Below are positions 56,061 through 64,000 of a stretch of 64,000 nt of DNA, piece after piece; position 1 is the stretch's first letter, and each line of letters begins with the position of its first letter. The stretch is from Zygnema cylindricum (Eukaryota > Streptophyta > Zygnematophyceae > Zygnematales > Zygnemataceae). The stretch covers positions 1 to 64,000 of the forward strand of contig JBBHKE010002566.1 in assembly GCA_037447655.1 (NCBI GenBank). The letters are read 5' to 3'. Below the pieces are notes generated by a model. It saw only the letters and a program-made list of their open reading frames with translations, was not told the DNA's origin and did no database searches. A program made the position numbers and the translations under genes.

Positions 56061-57353
56061 CCTATTAGCGCCAACAGTTTGTGTAAGTTGGATAACAATT
56101 CCTGTTAGCGCTAACAGTTTATATAAAATAGATAACAATTCTTGTTATCGCTAACAGTTTGCGTAAATTAGGTAATAATTCTTGTTATCGCTAACATTGT
56201 GAGTAAATTTGGTTACAATTCCTTTTAGCGCTATAAGTTTGTGTAAGTTAGGTAACAATTCCTATTAGCGCTTACAGTTTGTGAAATTTAGATATCAATT
56301 CGTGTAAGCGTTAACAGTTTATGTAAGTTAGATAACAATTTCTGTTAGCGCTAACAATTTGTGTAATTTAGATAACAATTATTGTAATTGTAACAATTTG
56401 CGTAAATTAGGTTACATTTCCTTTTAGCGCTAACTGTTTGTGTAAGTTGGGTAACATTTTCTATTAGAGCTAACATTTTGTGTAATTTAGATAACAATTC
56501 TTGTTATCGCTAACAATTTGCGTAACTAAGGTAACAATTCATATTATCTCTAACTGTTTGTGTAAGTTAGATAACAATTCTTGTTATCGATAACAGTTTG
56601 CGTAAATTAGGTAACAATTCCTGCTAACAGTTTGTGTAAGTTAGGTAACAATTCCTATTAGCGCTTACAATTTGTGAAATTAAGACAACAATTAATGTTA
56701 GCGATAACAGTTTATGTAAGTTAGATAACAATTTCTGTTAGCGCTAACAGTTTGTGTAAGTTAGATAACAATTCTTGTTATCTCTAACTGTTTGTGTAAG
56801 TTAGATAACAATTCCTGTTATCACTAACAGTTTGCGTAAATTAGGTAACAATTCCTATTAGCGCCAACAGTTTGTGTAAGTTGGATAACAATTCCTGTTA
56901 GCGCTAACAGTTTATATAAAATAGATAACAATTCTTGTTATCGCTAACAGTTTTCGTAAATTAGGTAATTATTTTTGTTATCGCTAACATTGTGAGTAAT
57001 TTAGGTTACAATTCCTTTTAGCGCTATAAATTTGTGTAAGTTAGGTAATAATTCCTATTAGCGCTTTCAGTTTGTGAAATTTAGATAACAATTCATGTTA
57101 GCGTTAACAGTTTATGTAAGTTAGATAACAATTTCTGTTAGCGCTAACAGTTTGTGTAAGTTAGATAACAATTCTTGTTATCTCTAACTGTTTGTGTAAG
57201 TTAGATAACAATTCCTGTTATCACTAACAGTTTGCGTAAATTAGGTAACAATTCCTATTAGCGCCAACAGTTTGTGTAAGTTGGATAACAATTTATATAA
57301 AATAGATAACAATTCTTGTTATCGCTAACAATTTGCGTAAATTAGGTAATAAT
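56061..57353. repeat. 40-bp satellite array, second block with 400-bp higher-order unit
   Basis: The same monomers. The run starting CCTATTAGCGCCAACAG recurs at 56061, 56854 and 57254. The last two are exactly 400 bp apart (ten monomers) with matching variant order between them. 57349-57353 is the left copy of the ATAAT target duplication. Confidence 0.95.
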
Positions 57354-58393
57354 TGTTGAAATATATAGATTTCTAGAGTATTTTCTAGGTTTAAATATGT
57401 TTTTATAAAAGGAAAAAGAGAAAGGACGGACAGCCTGCCTCCACCTCCGCTCTCTAGCCCCCATACTTGTTGTAGTCAGTGATGGTAAGAGAGAGAGGTT
57501 GATCCATGGCTGCCTTAGTTCAACAGACAGCTATTTTTAGTAGGTTACTAAAAATATACTTGACGGACCAGAGATTTGATCTCGGTACCTGCGGTTCGTC
57601 AAGTTGACCGATAGCGGTCACCTTTATCCAAATAGACTAGGACCAATGCTAAGTGCTATGGTATGTGATAAATATATATTTAGTTCGAGTGGATAAGATT
57701 CATTTAACTAGAACTCTATACAGCGTACATAGATTCAGTTTTATAAAGTACGTCGTACGACGCTAATTCAAAACGGATACCACGCATTTTATTTCGACAA
57801 TCGAAACAAATGTCGCGCAAGTATTTATTACGGCTAAGATTGCGTTTCGCATAAAATCCAACGGCGCACATCATCGCCGAAATCCCGGAGTGGTCACTTT
57901 GGCGTTTTGTGACGTGGCATGATCTGGAGACACGTGGAGAGATGACATTCGGTCATAGGAATTCCGAGGAACGTACGGACGAGTGAAAAGCGGACACGCG
58001 TCCACTTAATAGCCTTGTCGTACATAGGTCGTACAAAAAGTACATCGGCAGTAGTACTTTTGTGTACGATACAGTAATCTGATTGGTCCTTACTTCAGTA
58101 GATAGGAGTTATTAGAGAGAATCAGGACTTAGAAAATTTTGGTAGGTAGTCACCTCTCCCTTTGAGAGTTTGTACAAATTGGCATTTTTACTGCCTCATA
58201 ACTTATCGGCTGGTTGGCCGTTTTCAGTGATTCCTTTTTCTACGGACTCAGGGGAGTCCAAGCTGCACAGGGGTGCAGTCAAATTGTCAGTTTGCATTTT
58301 TGGGCAGAAGTGGTTGTGGCTTAAATTGGGTTAGTTAAATACTATCTAGAGGCTTCCTGTATTCTGTAGTCCAATGGAGGACACATAATTGCA
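57354..58393 (+). mobile_element. solo copia LTR with ATAAT target duplication
   Basis: 1040 bp from TGTTGAAATATATAG to CACATAATTGCA, flanked by ATAAT at 57349-57353 and 58394-58398. It is related to the element B LTR in reverse orientation (TTTCTAGG, GCCTCCACCTC..., GGACTCAGGGGAGTCC). It lacks internal sequence, so it is a solo LTR left by recombination. Confidence 0.9.
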
Positions 58394-60108
58394 ATAATTC
58401 TTGTTATCGCTAACATTGTGAGTAAATTAGGTTACAATTCCTTTTAGCGCTATAAGTTTGTGTAAGTTAGGTAACAATTCCTATTAGCGCTTACAGTTTG
58501 TGAAATTTAGATAACAATTCATGTTAGCGTTAACAGTTTATGTAAGTTAGGTAACAATATTTGTTAGCGCTAACAGTTTGTGTAATTTAGATAACAATCC
58601 TGTTAGCGCTAACAGTTTGTGTAAGTTAGGTATTAATTCCTGTAACAGATTGTGTAATTTAGATAACAATTCTTGTTATCGCTAACAGTGTGTGTTAGTT
58701 AGGTAACAATTCCTGTTAGCGCTAATAGTTTGCATAAACTAGGTAACAATTCTTGTTAGCTTTAATAGTTTGTGTGATTTAGATCAAAACTCCAATTAGT
58801 GCTAACAATTTGCAAAAATTAGGTAACAATTCCTATTAACACTAACAGTTTGTGTAAGTTAGGTAACAATTCCTGTTAGCGCTAACCGTTTGTGTAAGTT
58901 AGGTAAGAATTCTTGTTAGTGGTAAGAGTTTGCGTAAATTAGGTAACAATTCCTGTTAGCGGTAATAGTTTGTGTAATTTAGATCAAAACTCATGTTAGC
59001 GCTAACAATTTGCAAAAATTAGGTAACAATTCCTATTAGCGCTAGCAGTTTGTGTAATTTAGATAAGAATTCTATTAGCCGTAACTGTTTGTGTAATTTA
59101 GATAACAATTTTTGTTATCTCTAACAATTTGCGAAAATTAGATAACATATCTTGTTATCGCTAACAGTTTGCCTAAATTAGGTAACAATTACTGGTAGCA
59201 CTAACAGTTTGTGTAATTTAGATAACAATTCTTGTTATCGCGTTTAGTTTGCGTTAATTAGGTAACAATTCTTGTTATCGCTAACTGTGTGTGTAAATTT
59301 GGTAACAATTCCTTTTTGGGCTAACATTTTGTGTAAGTTAGATAACAATTCTTGTTATCGCTAACAGTTTGTGTAAATTAGGTAACAATTCCTGCTAACA
59401 GTTTGTGTAAGTTAGGTAACAATTCCTATTAGCGCTTACAGTTTGTGAAATTAAGATAACAATTTATATTAGCGATAACACTTTATGTAAGTTAGATAAC
59501 AATTTCTGTTAGAGCTTATAATTTGTGTAAGTTAGGTAACAATTGCTATTAGCGCTTACAATTTGTGTAATTTAGATAACAATTTTTGTTATCGCTAAAA
59601 ATTTGCGAAAATTTGGTAACAATTCGTGTTAGCGCTAATAGTTTGTGTAATTAAGAAAGCAATTTTTGTTATCGCTAACAGTGTGTGTAAATTTGGTAAC
59701 AATTCTTTTTAGAGCTAATAGTTTGTGTTAGTTAGATAACAATTCGGCTTATCGCTAACAGTTTATGTAAGTTAGGTTACAATTTTTGTTAGCGCTAACA
59801 GTTTGTGTAATTTAGATAACAATCCTGTTAGCGCTAACAGTTTGTGTAAGTTAGGTATTAATTCCTGTAACAAATTGTTTAATTTAGATAACAATTCTTG
59901 TTATCGCTAACAGTTTGTGTAAGTTAGGTAACAATTCCTGTTAGCGCTAACCGTTTTTGTAAGTTAGGTAACAATTCTTGTTAGCGCTAACATTTTGCGT
60001 AAATTAGGTAACAATTCCTGTTAGCGGTAATAGTTTGTGTAATTTAGATCAAAACTCCTGTTAGCGCTAACAATTTGCAAAAATTAGGTAACAATTCCTA
60101 TTAGCGCT
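58394..60108. repeat. 40-bp satellite array, third block
   Basis: Forward-oriented monomers, including recurring odd variants (GTTAGCGGTAATAGTTTGTG followed by TAATTTAGATCAAAACTC). 60104-60108 is the left GCGCT target duplication. Confidence 0.95.
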
Positions 60109-61273
60109 TGTTGTTTTGAAATGTTAGTTTCGTGCGTACGCGACATTTTGTGCGCACGCGACGTTTCGTGCTTAATTTATTAAATGAATTTACTGTGGAG
60201 GCTCGAATGGTTTCGCGGATTGGGGGAGTAAATGTACGGATATATATTGTTTCAGAACGAACGAAATTGAAATTGAGTGGCGCGGAATGCTTAATTGAAA
60301 TGGACGGCGGATCGCGAAGCGATCCGATCCGAAATATTTGAAATGTTGAAAAATGATGTCGCTCGTACGAAACATAATGCGACATGCGCATTTATGAAAA
60401 AGGACGCCGCAAGTACGGAGCGTCTTATTTGGCAAGTGGACGTGAATGCGTTTCGCGACGTCACGAGATATTTGACGACTCACGTGGATTTCGTTTGGAT
60501 TTTGTTGCCACGCGGAATCGCGTAAATCACACAATGTTTATTTTTGGACGACCCGGATTCTTTGAATAAATTCAAGGGATCTCGCTGAGTGACGTAGCGT
60601 GACTCAACATACGATTTTGTGAGATTGTGTGTACGTGTAAATATTTGGTCGAACATTGTTTTGTCTTTTTGTGTATTAAGTATTAGTGTAGGTTTACTCA
60701 CTTTGACATACCTTGAAGTATTCGGGTATACCAACATTAATAGAGGTAGCTGGTAGACAGCGTACGGCTGGTATGCCTCCGTACATTCAGCAGTAAGCTC
60801 TTGTATATATTTGTAGGACTTAGTCATTTTAGGATATAGGAACTTTCTGTACCAAAAACTGTTTATGATCATTTTTGGTAATTTTGTCTGAGTATTGCTC
60901 TCAGATCTGATGTCAGAATTATCTGAAATTCTGCATGTGTGTTCCTCTTTGTATTTTTAATATTGTCACAGATTTGCAGGTCTATTGTGTGCCTGGTCTG
61001 TGTTTTACTTCATTGTGAAGTTAGTCTGTTTTATCAAAGTTCTGGCAGACTGTTTTTCTGCAACTTTGACTAGATGATGTGATCTCTCTGATTATTATTT
61101 TTGTCTGAAACTTTGTGAGGTTATTCTATAGCCTATATACTATCTGTAAGTGTAGTTTCAGGTTATTTTTTTAATTCTGTTGAATTCTGTGTGTATCCAA
61201 AGTAGGCTGTTTTTGGGGTAGTCTGTGGTGCTTCCGAGGGTGAATCCATGGCTAGAAATGGCTATGGACAACA
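60109..61273. mobile_element. 1165-bp LTR-type insertion with GCGCT target duplication
   Basis: Starts TGTTGTTTTGAAATG and ends ATGGACAACA, so its ends are TGTTGT/ACAACA. It is flanked by GCGCT at 60104-60108 and 61274-61278. No gag or pol is present and the open frames at its left end resemble nothing known, so a solo LTR of another family is most likely. It is not clearly similar to the LTR at 57354. Orientation not established. Confidence 0.85.
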
Positions 61274-63867
61274 GCGCTAACAGTTTGTGTAATTTAGATA
61301 AGAATTTTTGTTATCGCTAACAATTTGCGAAAATTAGATAACAATTTTTGTTAGCGCTAACAATTTTTGTAAGTTAGGTAACAATCCGTGTTAGCGCTAA
61401 GAGTTTGAGTAATTTAGATAGCAATTTTTGTTATCGCTAACAGTTTGCGTAAATTATATAACAATTCTTGTTATCGCTAACATTTGTGTAAGTTAGGTAA
61501 CAATTCCTGTTAGCGCTAACAGTTTGTGTAAATTAGGTAATAATTCCTATTAACGCTAATAGTTTTTGTAATTTAGATAACAATTCCTGTTAGCGCTAAC
61601 AGTTTGTGTAATTTAGATAACACTTTTTGTTAGCGCTAATTGTTTGTGTAAAATAGATAACAATTCTTGTTAGCGCTAACAATTTTGTGTAGATTAGGTA
61701 ACAATTCTTGTTATCGCTAAGAGTTTGTGTAATTTAGAAAACAATTGTTGTAAGCGGTAATAGTTTGTGTAATTTAGATCAAAATTCCTGTAAGCGCTAA
61801 CAGTTTGTGTAAGCTAGATAACAATTCCTGTTAGCGCTTACAGTTTGTGTAAGTTAGGTATCAATTCCTGTTAGTGCTAACAGTTTGTGTAAGTTAGAAA
61901 ACAATTGCTGTTTTCGCTAACAGTTTGCGTAAATTAGGTAACAATTTTTGTTAGCGCTAACAGTTTATGTAAGTTTGATAACAATTCATGTTAGCGATAA
62001 CAGTTTGTGTAAGTTAGGTAATATATCCTGTTAGCGCTAACAATTTGTGTAATTTAGATAACAATTCCTGTTAGCGCTAACTGTTTGTGTAATTTAGGTG
62101 ACAATTCTCGTTAGCGCGAACAATTTGTGTAATTTAGATATCAATTCCTGTAAGCGCTAACAGTTTGTGTAAGTTAGGTAATAATTCGTGTTATCGCTAA
62201 CAGTTTGTGTAATTAAGATAACAATTCCGGTGACCATTAAGAGTTTTTGTAAGTTAGGTAACAGTTAATGTTAGCATTTACAGTTTGTGTAAGTTAGGTA
62301 ACAATTTTTGTTAGCGCTAACAATTTGTGTAATTTAGATAACATTTATTGTTATCGCTAACAGTTTGTGTTAGTTGGATAACAATTCTTGTTATCGCTAA
62401 CTAGTTTTTTTAAGTTAGATAATAATTTATGTTATCACTAACAGGTTGTGTAATTTTGATAACAATTCCTGTTAGCGCTAACTGTTTGTGTAAGTTAGGT
62501 AACAATTTTTGATAGCGCTAACTGTTTGTATAATTTATATAACAATCCTTGTTATCGCAAAGAGTTTGTGTAATTTAGAAAACAATACTTGTTAGCGCTA
62601 ACAGTTTCTGTAATTTAGATTACAATTCCTGTTAGTGCTAACAATTTGTGTAAGTTAGGTAATATATCCTGTTAACGCTAAAAATTTTTGTAATTTAGAT
62701 AACAATCCCTGTTAGCGCTAAATGTTTGTGTAATTTAGGTATCAATTCTTGTTATCACTAACAGTTTCTGTAAGTTAGGTAAGAATTCCTGTTAGCGCTA
62801 ACAGTTTGTGTAAGTTAGGTAACAATTCCTGTTAGCGCTAACAGTTTGTGTAAATTAGGTAATAATTCCTATTAACGCTTATAGTTTTTGTAATTTAGAT
62901 AACAATTCGTGTTTTCGCTAACAGTTTGCGTAAATTAGGTACTAATTCTTGTTTGCGCTAACAATTTGTGTAATTTAGATAACACTTTTTGTTAGCGCTA
63001 ATTGTTTGTGTAAGTTAGATAACGATTCTTATTAGTGCTAACAATTTTGTGTAGATTAGGTAACAATTCCTGTTATCGCTAAGAGTTTGTGTAATTTAGA
63101 AAACAATTGTTGTAAGCGGTAATAGTTTGTGTAATTTAGATCAAAATTCGTGTAAGCGCTAACTGTTTGTGTAAGCTAGATAACAATTCCTGTTAGCGCT
63201 TACAGTTTGTGTAAGTTAGGTATCAATTCCTGTTAGCGCTAACAGTTTGTGTAATTTAGATAACATTTCCTGTAAGCGCTAACTGTTTGTGTAAGTTAGG
63301 TAACAATTTTTGATAGCGCTAACTGTTTGTATAATTTATATAACAATCCCTGTTATCGCTAAGAGTTTGTGTAATTTAGAAAACAATACTTGTTAGCGCT
63401 AACAGTTTCTGTAATTTAGATTACAATTCCTCTTAGTGCTAACAATTTGTGTAAGTTAGGTAATATATTCTGTTAGCGCTAACAATTTTTGTAATTTAGA
63501 TATCAAATCCTGTAAGCGCTAATAGTTTGTGTAAGTTAGGTAACAATTCGTGTTATCGCTAACAGTTTGTGTAATTAAGATAACAATTCCTGTGACCACT
63601 AAGAGTTTTTGTAAGTTAGGTAACAGTTAATGTTAGCATTTACAGTTTGTGTAAGTTAGGTAACAATTTTTGTTAGCGCTAACAATTTGTGTAATTTAGA
63701 TAACAATTCTTGCTATAGCTAACAGTTTGTGTTAGTTCGATAATAATTCTTGTTATCGCTAACTAGTTTTTGTAAGTTAGATAATAATTTTTGTTATCAC
63801 TAACAGTTTGTGTAATTTTGATAACAATTCCTGTTAGCGCTAACAGTTTGTGTAATATCGATAACAT
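61274..63867. repeat. 40-bp satellite array, right block with about 1.36-kb and 0.8-kb higher-order units
   Basis: Distinctive variants recur at fixed distance: TGTAAGCGGTAATAG at 61749 and 63111, and TGACCA(T/C)TAAGAGTTTTTG at 62231 and 63593, both 1362 bp apart. GATAGCGCTAACTGTTTGTA at 62511 and 63312 is 801 bp apart. Large tandem blocks of the array have therefore been duplicated. Confidence 0.95.
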
Positions 63868-64000
63868 TGTAGAAATAAAAGGTTATTTTAGTATTTTCTA
63901 GGTTTTGCAAAATGCAGAAAAGAAGCCAAGGCAATCTGCCTCTAACTTCTCTCTTCAGCTCCCACACTTGTCGTAGTCACTGAAGGTTGAAGAGGGAGCT
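63868..64000 (+). repeat. copia LTR start, cut by window edge
   Basis: TGTAGAAATAAAAGGTTATT... matches the first 130 bp of the LTR fragment at 45314 and, reversed, the element B LTR ends. It interrupts the satellite after GATAACAT. Whether a full element or a solo LTR follows is outside the window. Confidence 0.85.

Noticed and set aside
60132-60872. Several overlapping open frames at the left of the GCGCT-flanked insertion
   Set aside because: They overlap on both strands, lack domains, and lie in an LTR-type element.
51107-63867. CRISPR-like regular repeats
   Set aside because: The 40-bp units are contiguous, with no unique spacers. The setting is eukaryotic and the units vary gradually as in satellite DNA.
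1-64000. Organellar or bacterial origin of the window
   Set aside because: No organellar gene or operon is present; the content is LTR retrotransposons, MITEs, satellite DNA and spliceosomal-type introns.

Overview
The window is eukaryotic, AT-rich, repeat-dominated nuclear DNA, most likely from a plant-lineage organism (a land plant or, perhaps more likely, a streptophyte or other green alga). The evidence is indirect: several decayed Ty1/copia elements with plant-type Gag (UBN2), CCHC knuckle, protease, integrase, RT and RNase H; a hAT-like BED/DUF659 transposase; a Ty3/gypsy integrase scrap; many small inverted-repeat elements; and long pyrimidine tracts. No rRNA, organellar or bacterial gene set is visible. 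Two 10-N runs (34886-34895 and 49914-49923) are scaffold gaps, so order across them is not proven.

Layout. 1-6 kb: remains of a minus-strand copia element (5' LTR, primer site, gag with two CCHC knuckles, broken protease), then a large (TA)n block. 6.5-13.7 kb: a minus-strand copia element with both LTRs, inserted into a Harbinger-like inverted-repeat element that has a TTA target duplication. A related uninterrupted copy at 24.1-25.4 kb shows the empty site. 13.7-20.8 kb: small repeats, a tRNA-like cloverleaf, a duplicated segment carrying a pyrimidine insert, and a copia integrase scrap. 20.8-28 kb: purine tract, hAT pseudogene and nested small elements, including a 500-bp TA-flanked MITE. 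28.2-30.8 kb: pyrimidine tract and LTR pieces.

31.4-33.6 kb (minus strand) holds the only convincing host-type gene. Two paralogous cysteine-rich exons (WSC-like) are joined by four microexons of 24, 15, 9 and 24 nt. All introns are in phase 1, and the spliced microexons encode a continuous proline-rich linker. Two of the introns are copies of each other, so the linker seems to have grown by duplication of intron-plus-microexon modules.

33.9-47 kb: a gypsy integrase fragment, then two related minus-strand copia elements that share a premature stop in gag and near-identical LTR/leader blocks. 47-49.9 kb: little recognisable content. 50-64 kb: a roughly 12.8-kb array of a 40-bp tandem repeat built on the palindrome GTTAGCGCTAAC. 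It has higher-order periods (about 400, 800 and 1360 bp) and an inversion near its left edge. It grows out of the body of a MITE, and it is interrupted by an inverted-repeat element and two LTR insertions that keep perfect 5-bp target duplications.

Almost every coding trace is a decayed mobile element. The WSC-like microexon gene and the satellite/MITE junction are the two features most worth follow-up.
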